Assembly (NCBI GenBank): GCA_018052475.1
Contig: JAGPNG010000001.1
Location: 19,506 to 83,505 of the forward strand
Direction of reading: 5' to 3'
Source of the DNA: Candidatus Fermentithermobacillaceae bacterium
Lineage (GTDB): Bacteria > Bacillota > Sulfobacillia > Fermentithermobacillales > Fermentithermobacillaceae
Length of the DNA: 64,000 bases
The position numbers and the translations under genes were made by a program. The notes under the pieces are model-generated. The model searched no databases. It was not told the DNA's origin and worked only from the letters and a program-made list of their open reading frames with translations. Below are positions 17,444 through 26,900 of the stretch, one piece after another; the stretch's first letter is position 1; every line of letters starts with the position of its first letter.

Positions 17444-18004
17444 GTGAACGAAAAAACCCTGATGACTCAAACAGAAGACAGGATGAAAAATGTAATCGAA
17501 GCTTACAAAAAAGATCTTGCTTCCATGAGAGCCGGTCGAGCAACGCCCCTTCTATTGGACAAAGTGCTTGTAGACTACTATGGGGTTCCTACGCCTATAA
17601 ACCAGGTGGCATCAATTGGGGTAACTCCCCCGAGAACCCTTGTAATACAACCGTGGGATAAAAAGCTCCTTAGCAGCATAGAGAAAGCGATACAAAAGGC
17701 CGATCTAGGGGCCATGCCAAGCAACGACGGAAATGTTGTGCGACTTACAATTCCTCCACTTTCCGGAGAAAGACGCCAAGAGCTCATCAAAACCCTAAAG
17801 AAAGACGCTGAGATGCAAAAGGTAATGATTAGAAACTTGAGACGTGACGCCATTGAACAAGTGAAGGAAGCCGAGAAAGCAAAAGAAATCTCAGAAGATG
17901 AATCCAGGCGTATACAAGACAAAATTCAGAAACTCACTGACAAGTATATCGAGATAATTGACAGTATTACATCAGCGAAGGAAGAAGAGGTAATGGAAGT
18001 GTGA
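17444..18004 (+). CDS. frr: Ribosome recycling factor
   Basis: RRF, with EF-G, splits post-termination ribosomes. The 186-residue sequence shows the usual three-helix bundle with ASMRAGRATPLLLDKVLVDY near residues 27-46, YGVPTPINQVASIGVTPPRT, and the second half PLSGERRQELIKTLKKDAE followed by IRNLRRDAIEQVKEAEK. It starts with GTG one base after the pyrH stop and its stop overlaps the uppS GTG (GTGA). Confidence 0.97.
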   Translation: MNEKTLMTQTEDRMKNVIEAYKKDLASMRAGRATPLLLDKVLVDYYGVPTPINQVASIGVTPPRTLVIQPWDKKLLSSIEKAIQKADLGAMPSNDGNVVRLTIPPLSGERRQELIKTLKKDAEMQKVMIRNLRRDAIEQVKEAEKAKEISEDESRRIQDKIQKLTDKYIEIIDSITSAKEEEVMEV

Positions 18005-18774
18005 GGACCTCTGAGGAAGATCTTTGGCTTTGTAAGGCGCTTGAGGGAAAGACACCGCGCCACATCGGGATCATCATGGATGGCAACGGCCGTTGGGCTC
18101 TGAAAAGAGGTCTGAAAAGGACAGAAGGGCACAAGGCTGGAGTTGAGAGCATACGCAGGTGTCTTCCTGCGCTTCGCAATTTGGGCGTGGAATACTGCAC
18201 CTTATTCGTGTTTTCTACAGAGAACTGGAAACGCCCTGCCGATGAGATATCCTTTCTCTTTAATCTGGTTATAGATTACACGTTCAAATACAAGCACGAA
18301 CTATTGGACAATGATGTGAGGGTATTTCCCATAGGCAGATGGGAAGAACTTCCGCAGCCTGTAGTAAATTCTCTGAGAGAAGTGGCCAGAGATACCCGAG
18401 AGTGCAAATCTCTGAATTTGTGTCTCGCCATCAACTATGGCGGGAGGCAAGAAATAGTAGATGCGGCTTTGAAACTGGTGACAAAGTCTCTCTCAGGTGA
18501 TTTGGATGACCCTGCAAGTATTTCTGAAGAATACTTCTCAAGTCTACTCTACACTCAAGGAATACCTGACCCTGAACTGATCGTCCGCACCTCAGGCGAA
18601 AAGAGACTCTCTAACTTCTTGCTGTGGCAGTCTGCTTATTCTGAACTCGTGTTTACAGATGTTCTGTGGCCTGATTTCGGACCGGTGGACCTATATAAGT
18701 GTGTGGTGGAATTCTCGCAGCGAGAACGCAGATTTGGTGATGTCACAGGTAAAGAGGATGATGATGGGTGCTAA
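18001..18774 (+). CDS. uppS: Undecaprenyl diphosphate synthase
   Basis: UppS condenses isopentenyl diphosphate onto farnesyl diphosphate in cis steps to make the C55 carrier for cell-wall synthesis. Visible motifs: HIGIIMDGNGRWALKRG with catalytic D27, GHKAGVESIRRCLPA, LFVFSTENWKRPADEI, the LNLCLAINYGGRQEIVDA segment and the C-terminal IRTSGEKRLSNFLLWQSAY-like stretch. It starts with GTG overlapping frr and ends 7 bases inside cdsA. Confidence 0.96.
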   Translation: MRTSEEDLWLCKALEGKTPRHIGIIMDGNGRWALKRGLKRTEGHKAGVESIRRCLPALRNLGVEYCTLFVFSTENWKRPADEISFLFNLVIDYTFKYKHELLDNDVRVFPIGRWEELPQPVVNSLREVARDTRECKSLNLCLAINYGGRQEIVDAALKLVTKSLSGDLDDPASISEEYFSSLLYTQGIPDPELIVRTSGEKRLSNFLLWQSAYSELVFTDVLWPDFGPVDLYKCVVEFSQRERRFGDVTGKEDDDGC

Positions 18775-19553
18775 AACAAAGGGTCGCATCAGCTATTGTT
18801 TTGGCCCCCATCATAATTGTGCCTCTGTATTTAGGCGGCGTCCCGTTCGCATTGCTTCTCGCACTACTGTCATGCCTCTCAGCCGGGGAATATAGGAATC
18901 TCTTAGGCAATGCCCAATTAGAGTTGCATTACGTGTTCATCCCCATATGTATCATGATCGCCTTAACAGGGTTATCACATGAGTCCGCATACCTGTTCTA
19001 TTCATTATTGATCAGCGCGCTCCTATTATTGTCGCTATCTGCAATACAAAAGGGCATAGCCGTAGGAGCTTTCGGCGTTTCGGGAGCTATCTATATAGGC
19101 GGCTTTTGGGGAACCATGGGTCTCTTAAGAACGGGGCCAGATGGCAGGGAATGGGCCTTTCTCGTACTCTTCGTCACCTGGGCAGCTGACATTGCTGCCT
19201 TTTTTGGGGGTAGGGCATGGGGCAGGCACAAACTTGCGCCGATGATAAGCCCTGGCAAGACCTGGGAGGGCACTGTCTTTGGAATTGCTGCAAGCACCCT
19301 GGTATCGGTGTTGTGGGGCATCCATATGAGCCTTGCTGTTTGGCAATGTGCAATTATCGGTATTTGCCTTGGCATAATGGCCGTCACGGGTGATCTTGTG
19401 GAATCGAGTTTGAAGCGTTACTGTAATTCTAAGGACTCCGGCAATCTAATCCCTGGGCATGGCGGAGTTCTGGACAGATTCGACAGTGTGTTGTTCACAA
19501 GCGCAGGAGGCTTCGTGATCAGGGAGTTGCTGCAAGTGTTTCATGTCATATAA
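18768..19553 (+). CDS. cdsA: Phosphatidate cytidylyltransferase
   Basis: CdsA makes CDP-diacylglycerol from phosphatidate and CTP in the membrane. The 261-residue protein has about seven to eight membrane helices and the C-terminal family signature, here KDSGNLIPGHGGVLDRFDS, with the conserved aspartates. An upstream ISPGKTWEGTVFGI segment is also typical. It starts with GTG overlapping the uppS stop. Confidence 0.95.
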   Translation: MLKQRVASAIVLAPIIIVPLYLGGVPFALLLALLSCLSAGEYRNLLGNAQLELHYVFIPICIMIALTGLSHESAYLFYSLLISALLLLSLSAIQKGIAVGAFGVSGAIYIGGFWGTMGLLRTGPDGREWAFLVLFVTWAADIAAFFGGRAWGRHKLAPMISPGKTWEGTVFGIAASTLVSVLWGIHMSLAVWQCAIIGICLGIMAVTGDLVESSLKRYCNSKDSGNLIPGHGGVLDRFDSVLFTSAGGFVIRELLQVFHVI

Positions 19554-19568
19554 AACACGCGAAAGGGA

Positions 19569-20618
19569 TTGTTGCGCTTCATGACACAAAAGAAAATGCT
19601 TGTTGCGATATTCTTTCTAATAGCAGTATTTCTATTCTTGAAATACATAATGCCCTACGTCGCCCCGTTCGCATTAGGCGCTTTCCTCGCTTTTTTGTTG
19701 GAACCCATAGTTACGTTTCTAGAGACGCACCTAAAAATGGGGCGGGGATGGGCAGCGATACTCTCGATGCTGATTTTTAGCGTAGTTGTTGGCTCGATAG
19801 TGGTATGGAGTTTTACAAGCCTAAGTACGGAACTAACAGATTTGTACGAACGACTACCTGAATACTATACCGAATTCATGGAAATAATGCGAGACGCTCT
19901 TGAAGTCACCGGCGAGCTCTCGAAGAACCTCCCGGAACCTTTGGCAAGTACCGTTCAAGGTCTGTGGAACAGCCTCTATGATGCTCTTTACGGCATCGTC
20001 ATAGGTGCCGGTGAGATGGTGAAGTCAGTTCCCGGGCTTTCTATTTCGGCGGTGTTTGCGGTGATTAGCACATATCTAATGATAAAAGACAAAGACCAGA
20101 TATATGAGTCTATAGGCCGTGCCATTCCCAAAGAGAGATTCGGCGCTTTCGTTACTACCGAAAATACCATTTTATCAAGCGTTTCGAAAGTAATCAGAGT
20201 CGAAATACTGCTTATCATACTTACTATGATCGTTAACGTAATAGGGCTTCGGATCATCGGGGCAAGATATGCAGTAGGGCTCGGCATTATCCTCGCAGTT
20301 CTCGATGTTATCCCGATAATAGGTCCGGGACTCATCTATATACCATGGATAATATATCATTTGGCTTGGGGTAGCGGGTATTTGGCCGTATACCTTATCG
20401 TTCTATATGGCGGGGTGTCACTACTGAGACAAATAGCTAGGACTAACATGATTGGAAAAGAAACCGGACTGCACCCGCTGGCGGCTCTCGTTTCCTTATA
20501 CCTGGGGTTCCGCCTTTTCGGAGGAATAGGAGTAATCTATGGACCGCTGGTAGCTGTTCTCCTGGCAGGTTTTCTTTCGCATGACCCTATAGATAGTGAA
20601 GGTGGTAGTGACGGTTGA
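19569..20618 (+). CDS. AI-2E family transporter (PerM-like membrane protein)
   Basis: The 349-residue protein has the AI-2E transporter family layout: two N-terminal membrane helices (about 8-45, with MPYVAPFALGAFLAFLLEP), a third helix, a soluble stretch with LSTELTDLYERLPEYY, and a C-terminal block of helices with GLGIILAVLDVIPIIGPG and IGKETGLHPLAALVSLYLG. Family members export diverse small molecules or act as Na+/H+ antiporters; the substrate cannot be read from sequence. The start is uncertain: tandem TTG codons at 19569 and 19572 follow GAAAGGGA closely, and ATG 19581 is possible. It is inserted between cdsA and dxr and overlaps dxr by 4 bases. Confidence 0.85.
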   Translation: MLRFMTQKKMLVAIFFLIAVFLFLKYIMPYVAPFALGAFLAFLLEPIVTFLETHLKMGRGWAAILSMLIFSVVVGSIVVWSFTSLSTELTDLYERLPEYYTEFMEIMRDALEVTGELSKNLPEPLASTVQGLWNSLYDALYGIVIGAGEMVKSVPGLSISAVFAVISTYLMIKDKDQIYESIGRAIPKERFGAFVTTENTILSSVSKVIRVEILLIILTMIVNVIGLRIIGARYAVGLGIILAVLDVIPIIGPGLIYIPWIIYHLAWGSGYLAVYLIVLYGGVSLLRQIARTNMIGKETGLHPLAALVSLYLGFRLFGGIGVIYGPLVAVLLAGFLSHDPIDSEGGSDG

Positions 20619-21781
20619 AAACGATATCTATTCTTGGTTCTACAGGATCCGTAGGTACGCAGGCATTAGACGTGATCAAAAACAGTTGTGACTTCAAAGT
20701 ACTGGGCCTTGCAGCACACAGCAACTGGAAACAAGTCCTTTGTCAGGCAAAAACTTTCGGAGCACGAGTTGTTGCCATATTTGACGAAAAAGCCGCGGAC
20801 GTGGCCGAGAGAGAAAAGGGGTCCTTAGGGCTAAAAGATCTTGAGATACTCAGCGGCTCAAAAGGGTTGTGCGATGTCGCGTCCATGCCTGAATGTGATC
20901 TAGCGCTCCATGCCATTCCCGGTTTCGATGGTGTAAAGCCACTTATAAGTTCGCTTGAAAGCAAAAAACAAGTGGCCTTGTCTGGGAAAGAAGCCCTTGT
21001 GTCGGCAGGCGAGATCGTTAAGACGTTCCTTGAATCAGACCCAAATGCAATCATACCGGTCGACTCCGAGCACTCGGCTGTTTTCCAATGCTTTTTGGGT
21101 GAGAATAAACGTAGCGTAGAGAACATCATTCTTACAGCATCAGGTGGAGCCTTGAGAGACCTTAGTCGTGAAGAACTACGCAAGGTTAAGCCTTCCGATA
21201 CTCTTCGGCACCCAACTTGGCAGATGGGAACAAAAGTTACTGTAGACTCCGCTACGCTTTTCAACAAAACCCTCGAGGTTATGGAAGCGCATTATCTCTT
21301 CGATATGCCCTACGATAGGATTAAAGTAGTCATTCATAGAGAAAGCATTGTGCATTCTATGGTATCCTTTAGAGACGGTAGCACGAAAGCACAGTTGGCA
21401 AATCCCGACATGCGCCTTCCGATCGCTTTTGCGCTCAATTTTCCGGAAAGGAAAAGAGGTGTGGTAGAAACCATAAATCCGGTTTTGGGCATCCTTACCT
21501 TTGAAGAACCGGATCTCGAACGGTTTCCCTGTCTAAACCTTGGATATGAAGCTGGACGCATGGGGGGTACCGCACCGTGCGTGTTATCCATCGCTGACGA
21601 AATCGTCGTAAGAAGTTTCTTGGCCGGGGAACTTTCTTTTACCGAAATATATGATGTACTAGAATCGGTTCTCGGTCAGTGTGAGCCTCATAAAGCTGAT
21701 TCCTTAGAATCCTTGGAATACGCGGCTCAATGGGCTGTATCCGAGACTAGAAAAATCATTGATGCTAGTATGAGAAGGTGA
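20615..21781 (+). CDS. dxr: 1-deoxy-D-xylulose 5-phosphate reductoisomerase
   Basis: Dxr (IspC) makes 2-C-methyl-D-erythritol 4-phosphate using NADPH, the committed step of the MEP isoprenoid route. The N-terminus has the Rossmann motif ISILGSTGSVGTQALDVI. The catalytic part shows NAIIPVDSEHSAVFQCFLG, ILTASGGALRDLSREEL, HPTWQMGTKVTVDSATLFNK and EVMEAHYLF. At 388 residues it is full length. The start is TTG 20615, overlapping the stop of the preceding transporter gene. ispG, a later enzyme of the same route, is two genes downstream. Confidence 0.97.
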   Translation: MKTISILGSTGSVGTQALDVIKNSCDFKVLGLAAHSNWKQVLCQAKTFGARVVAIFDEKAADVAEREKGSLGLKDLEILSGSKGLCDVASMPECDLALHAIPGFDGVKPLISSLESKKQVALSGKEALVSAGEIVKTFLESDPNAIIPVDSEHSAVFQCFLGENKRSVENIILTASGGALRDLSREELRKVKPSDTLRHPTWQMGTKVTVDSATLFNKTLEVMEAHYLFDMPYDRIKVVIHRESIVHSMVSFRDGSTKAQLANPDMRLPIAFALNFPERKRGVVETINPVLGILTFEEPDLERFPCLNLGYEAGRMGGTAPCVLSIADEIVVRSFLAGELSFTEIYDVLESVLGQCEPHKADSLESLEYAAQWAVSETRKIIDASMRR

Positions 21782-21785
21782 GACT

Positions 21786-22817
21786 TTGCTGCAAACTATC
21801 ATAGCCATAGTATGTCTAGGAATCTTGATAGTCCTACATGAACTTGGACACTTCCTAGCAGCTAGGAAATTCGGAGTATACATTCATGAATTCAGCGTAG
21901 GTTTTGGACCCAGACTCTTTTCGAAAAAAGGTGATGAGACAGAAGTATCCGTGAGACTAATCCCCCTAGGAGGATACGTGCGATTCGCAGGTGAAGAGGG
22001 TGCCGAAGACAATATAGACGAAGACATTCCAGAGGAAAGGCTGCTCAAATCTTTGCCGCCTATGAAGCGAGCATTGATCATGTTAGCAGGCCCACTTGCG
22101 AATCTCCTTGTAGCTATGGTTGCGTTTTTTTTGGTTCTATCATTCGTAGGAATCGCGAAGCCTACTACTGAGATCGCTGAGGTGGTAGTAGGATATCCGG
22201 CGTACGAAGTCGGCATCCAACCGGGGGATAAAATCGTTATGGTCGAGGATACTGAAATATCCGAATGGGCTGAGATGGTAGCCTTGGTCCAAAAAAGGAC
22301 TGGCATCCCAACAACTATCGTGGTGGAACGGCAGGGTAATCTTCTGACTTTTATTTTGACTCCCATTGATGTGTCAGGAACAGGTATCATAGGGGTAAAG
22401 GCCAAGGTAACGACTGTGCGTTTCGGCGTTTTGAAAGGCATTAAAGAGGCCTTTCTGGAAACTATCTATGTATCGGCAGCTTGGATTACGAGCGTTGCGA
22501 GCATGATAACAGGCGCGATTGCTCCCGAAGTGACCGGACCCGTAGGCATCAGCCAGATTCTGGGCGAGGCTGCTCGGCAGGGAATCGGAACGCTTCTTTA
22601 TGTTCTCGGGTTTCTTTCCGCGAATTTCGCATTGATCAATCTCTTGCCAATACCTGCTCTTGATGGAAGTCGTCTTTTGTTTGTTGCGGTTGAAGGTATT
22701 CGTGGGAAGCCGATTGACCCTGCGAAGGAGAACATCATCCACTTCATAGGATTTTTCTTGCTTATGGTGTTATTCATTGTGATCACATACAAAGATATAC
22801 TGCGTTTGGTTGGTTGA
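21786..22817 (+). CDS. rseP: RIP metalloprotease RseP (site-2 protease)
   Basis: RseP/RasP is an intramembrane zinc protease that cleaves anti-sigma factors and leftover signal peptides. The zinc motif HELGH is at residues 18-22 in the first helix. A PDZ domain follows (about 115-200, with EVGIQPGDKIVMVED). The second active-site motif is in NLLPIPALDGSRLLF near the C-terminus, and at least four membrane helices are visible. At 343 residues it carries one PDZ domain, as in Gram-positives. It starts with TTG 4 bases after dxr. No cognate anti-sigma gene is adjacent. Confidence 0.95.
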   Translation: MLQTIIAIVCLGILIVLHELGHFLAARKFGVYIHEFSVGFGPRLFSKKGDETEVSVRLIPLGGYVRFAGEEGAEDNIDEDIPEERLLKSLPPMKRALIMLAGPLANLLVAMVAFFLVLSFVGIAKPTTEIAEVVVGYPAYEVGIQPGDKIVMVEDTEISEWAEMVALVQKRTGIPTTIVVERQGNLLTFILTPIDVSGTGIIGVKAKVTTVRFGVLKGIKEAFLETIYVSAAWITSVASMITGAIAPEVTGPVGISQILGEAARQGIGTLLYVLGFLSANFALINLLPIPALDGSRLLFVAVEGIRGKPIDPAKENIIHFIGFFLLMVLFIVITYKDILRLVG

Positions 22818-22859
22818 AACATTTCAGGCTAGCTCTCAACGCCAAGATAGGATGATACT

Positions 22860-23954
22860 ATGGCAAATGCTCAAGACCTGTTTGAGAGAAGGAAAAGTAG
22901 GCCCGTTAGATGTGGCAATCTAACGATTGGGGGAAACGCCAAGATCTCTATTCAGACTATGGCAAAAACAGATACGCGTGATATAAAAGCGACGGTAGAG
23001 GAGATTCGAGAGGCGGTATCTGCAGGTGCCGATATCGTCCGCCTAGCGGTCGTAGATGAAGAGGCCGCGCGGGCAATAAAGCACATCAAGGAACAAGTAA
23101 CGTGTCCAATCGTAGCAGATATTCACTTCGACTACAGATTGGCTATGTTGGCTCTGGAGTCCGGCTCTGACAAGGTCAGGGTCAATCCAGGCAATATTGG
23201 CAGCAAAGAGAGGCTGCTCGAGGTCGCAAGAAAAGCCCAATCCATGGGTGCAGCTGTCCGATTAGGGGTAAACTCAGGATCGCTTGAGAAGGATATTTTG
23301 GAAACCTACGGTTCACCCTGTGCCGAAGCAATGGTTGAAAGCGCGAAACGTCATGTTTCTTTCCTCCTAGATAACGGCATAGAAGGAGCAGTTATCTCGC
23401 TCAAATCGTCTAGCGTAAAAGAAACGATCAGGGCATACAGCATGATGGCTTCCTACACCGATTGGCCATTCCACATCGGAGTGACAGAAACAGGTCCCGG
23501 GTATCTCGGCGTAGCCAAGTCTGCGGCAGGAATCGGTACCCTGCTTACCTTAGGGATTGGAGATACGGTAAGAGTCTCTCTCACCGGACCTGCTCGTGAA
23601 GAGGTAGTAGTTGCAAAGGCAATCTTGCAATCTCTCGAACTGGGCACCTTTGGTCCAGATATAATATCTTGTCCGACGTGCGGACGCACAGAAATAGATA
23701 TCATACACATAGCCGAAGCAGTTGCAGACGGACTTAAAGACCTAAAGACGCCTATCAAAGTTGCAATCATGGGCTGTCCGGTGAACGGCCCCGGGGAAGC
23801 AAGGGAAGCAGACATCGGAGTCGCTTGTGGACGCGAGGGGGGCATTTTGTTCTCTTATGGCAAGCCTATAGGTAGAGTTTCTCACGACGAGATAGTAGAT
23901 ACCCTTTTGAGATTAGCTAAGACATATCCACGTTATCCGGAGGGAGAGAATTGA
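22860..23954 (+). CDS. ispG: 4-hydroxy-3-methylbut-2-enyl diphosphate synthase
   Basis: IspG is the [4Fe-4S] enzyme that converts ME-cPP to HMBPP in the MEP pathway. The N-terminal TIM-barrel part includes IGGNAKISIQTMAKTDTRD and CPIVADIHFDYRLAM. The C-terminal iron-sulfur part has ISCPTCGRTEIDI and MGCPVNGPGEAREADIG, which supply the cluster cysteines. Length 364 is normal for the bacterial form. ATG 22860 follows a 42-base gap, and the stop overlaps the TTG of polC. Confidence 0.97.
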   Translation: MANAQDLFERRKSRPVRCGNLTIGGNAKISIQTMAKTDTRDIKATVEEIREAVSAGADIVRLAVVDEEAARAIKHIKEQVTCPIVADIHFDYRLAMLALESGSDKVRVNPGNIGSKERLLEVARKAQSMGAAVRLGVNSGSLEKDILETYGSPCAEAMVESAKRHVSFLLDNGIEGAVISLKSSSVKETIRAYSMMASYTDWPFHIGVTETGPGYLGVAKSAAGIGTLLTLGIGDTVRVSLTGPAREEVVVAKAILQSLELGTFGPDIISCPTCGRTEIDIIHIAEAVADGLKDLKTPIKVAIMGCPVNGPGEAREADIGVACGREGGILFSYGKPIGRVSHDEIVDTLLRLAKTYPRYPEGEN

Positions 23955-26900
23955 GTCGTACGGTAGTGAAGCCATCTTGTTCCAACTTCACGTTGGAGCA
24001 GATGGCGCGAACTCTGAATCTTGATTTAGATGATGTTGTAGGAAGTCTTGAGATATCTTCAATAACTGTTGACACGAAGAACGCAGCATGGTGTATTTTT
24101 GTCGAGATCCCTGATACTGAGGTCTGGGCAAAAAAGGCATCGCGCATCACAATAGATGAGTTTGAGATGTGTTTGTCAACCATAGGGCAAGAAATAAGGA
24201 ACTCTGTGTCGACGCTATCTACGGTATCATGGGAGTTTTCCAAAGAATATGAAAAGTACTTCTCTAAGGAGTCCCGAAGATCGAGCAACGGGGATAGCGC
24301 AGGCAGTAATGAGAAACAAAGAGACGTATTGATCGGAAGGCCCATCCGTACGGAACCTATTCCTATAAAGGACATAACCGGAGGAGAAAAAGGGGCCGTA
24401 ACAGTACTGGGAATGGTAGTAGACGTCTCATGGAAGCAAACCCAATCTGGCGGCTTCTGCGGCATCATAGTTGTGACTGACAACAGTGACTCTATTAGCA
24501 TGAGGATCTTTCCGGGAGAACAAAAGATACAAGAGATCAAGGAAGGCATTTGGGTCTTAGCGAGAGGTAGAATCCGGATAGATCGTATGGATTCGGAACC
24601 AACGCTCATGTGCAGCGATCTTTGCATTGCCAACCCCAAGGTGAGACAAGATGAATCGGAGGATAAACGTGTAGAACTCCACCTGCACACAAAGATGTCA
24701 GCACTTGATTCCGTCTTAGACCTCGAAAAAGCTATCTCCACTGCAGCTCGTTGGGGGCACCCTGCAATCGCCATTACAGATCACGGAGTAGTTCAGGCGT
24801 TCCCTGAAGCATACCGATTAGGAGCCAAGTATGGCATCAAGGTAATCCTTGGTTTGGAGGGCTATCTGGTCGAGGAAAATGCAAAAGATCAGGCCTTTCA
24901 CATTATCCTTCTTGCCCGCAACAAAACGGGGCTGAGGAATTTGTACGAAATCGTCACGTTGTCACACCTTGAGCATTTTTACAGGACTCCCAGAATACCC
25001 AGGCAATGTCTTAACGACAAACGAGAGGGCATTATAGTCGGCTCAGCTTGTGAAGCAGGTGAGTTATACAGGGCAATCGTTTCAGGCAAAAGTGACCGGG
25101 AGTTAGAAGATATAGCCAACTTCTACGATTACCTTGAGATCCAACCCCTTGATAACAATGCCTTCTTGGTAGATGCAGGAGAGATTCCCGACCGTGAATC
25201 TCTCGCCGATATTAATAGAAGAATCTACAGTTTGAGCAAAAAGCTTGGCAAACCATGTGTTGCGACTGGGGACGTACATTTCGTGGAGCCCGAGGACGAG
25301 ATTTACAGGACTTTGCTTCTTGCGGGCAAAGGAATGAGTGAGAACGGCGAACGCCCGAGCCCTTTGTACCTTAGGACTACTGATGAACTGTTGAGTGAAT
25401 TCTCCGGCTATCTAGGCATAGAAGGTGCAAGAGAAGTAGTGATCGAGAATCCTCAATCTATCTCGGCTTTGGTCGAGAATTTGGCGCCTATACCAGAAGG
25501 TTTCTTTTACCCAACTCTTGAGGATTCTGATCGAATACTCATGGATCTTACTCAAAAGGGTGCACAGAATATCTATGGGGAAGATCTGCCCGAAATCGTT
25601 GAGCAAAGGATCAATAAGGAACTTTCCGCCATTATTGACAACGGTTTTTCTTCTTTGTACCTTATCGCAGTTAAAATGGTAGAAAAATCTAACTCTGACG
25701 GATACCTAGTTGGCTCCCGGGGATCTGTCGGCTCATCGCTTGTTGCACGACTCACGGGCATTACTGAGGTCAACCCATTACCGCCGCATTATGTATGTCC
25801 CAATTGTCATTTCAGCGAGTTTATAGACGACCCTGCTTGCCATTCAGGATTCGATTTGCCGTCTGCACAATGTCCCAAATGTGGCGCGAATCTCGCAAAA
25901 GATGGACAGAACATCCCTTTTGAAACTTTCATGGGGTTTAGAGGTGAAAAGGTACCCGATATCGACTTGAATTTCTCCGGTGAAGAACAAAGCGAAATGT
26001 TCAAATTCGCGTCAAAATTGCTGGGCAAAAAGAACGTGTATAGGGCAGGTACTATTGGTACCATCGGCACAAAAACAGCTTTTGGGTTCGTCAAACACTA
26101 TAGCGAAAGCACAGGTAGATCATTCAGAAGGGCAGAAGAACTGAGACTGTCTAAAGGGATAGAAGGAGTAAAGAGGACTACCGGACAACATCCCGGGGGG
26201 ATCATGGTAATACCCCAGGGAATGGAGGTGCTTGACTTCACACCTCTTCAGTACCCTGCCGATGATCGAAAGTCAGGCTCCATAACGACTCACTTTGATT
26301 ACAGCGCCATTTCGGGCCATCTAGTTAAGCTAGACATCCTTGGACATGACGATCCTACCGTACTCAAGATCCTTGGCGAGATTACAGGCATAGATCCTAT
26401 TTCCATACCTATGGATGACCCTGAAACCTTGGCACTTTTTTCTGGAGAAAACCCTGATGCGGTAATGGGGATTCCCGAATTTGGCACGAGGTTTGTAAGG
26501 AACATGCTATCTGAAACGAGACCCAAGTGTTTCGCAGATCTAGTTAGGATTTCAGGGCTTTCCCATGGAACTGACGTGTGGGCGAACAATGCCAGAGAGC
26601 TAATTCGTGAGAACCTTGCCACTCTTGACCAAGTCATTGCCACCCGTGAAGATATATTCTTGTATCTGATGGAACTGGGGCTGGAATCTTCTTTAGCGTT
26701 TGGAATAGCGGAAAAGGTGAGAAAAGGAGTTCCGTTATCAAGTGAAGACATCGCAATGATGAAGTCTGTGTCGGTGCCAGACTGGTATATCGGTTCATGC
26801 AGAAAGATCAGCTACTTGTTTCCAAAGGCGCATGCTGTCGCGTATGTTACGAACTCATTTAGGATAGCATATTACAAAGTCCATCATCCACTAGCCTTCT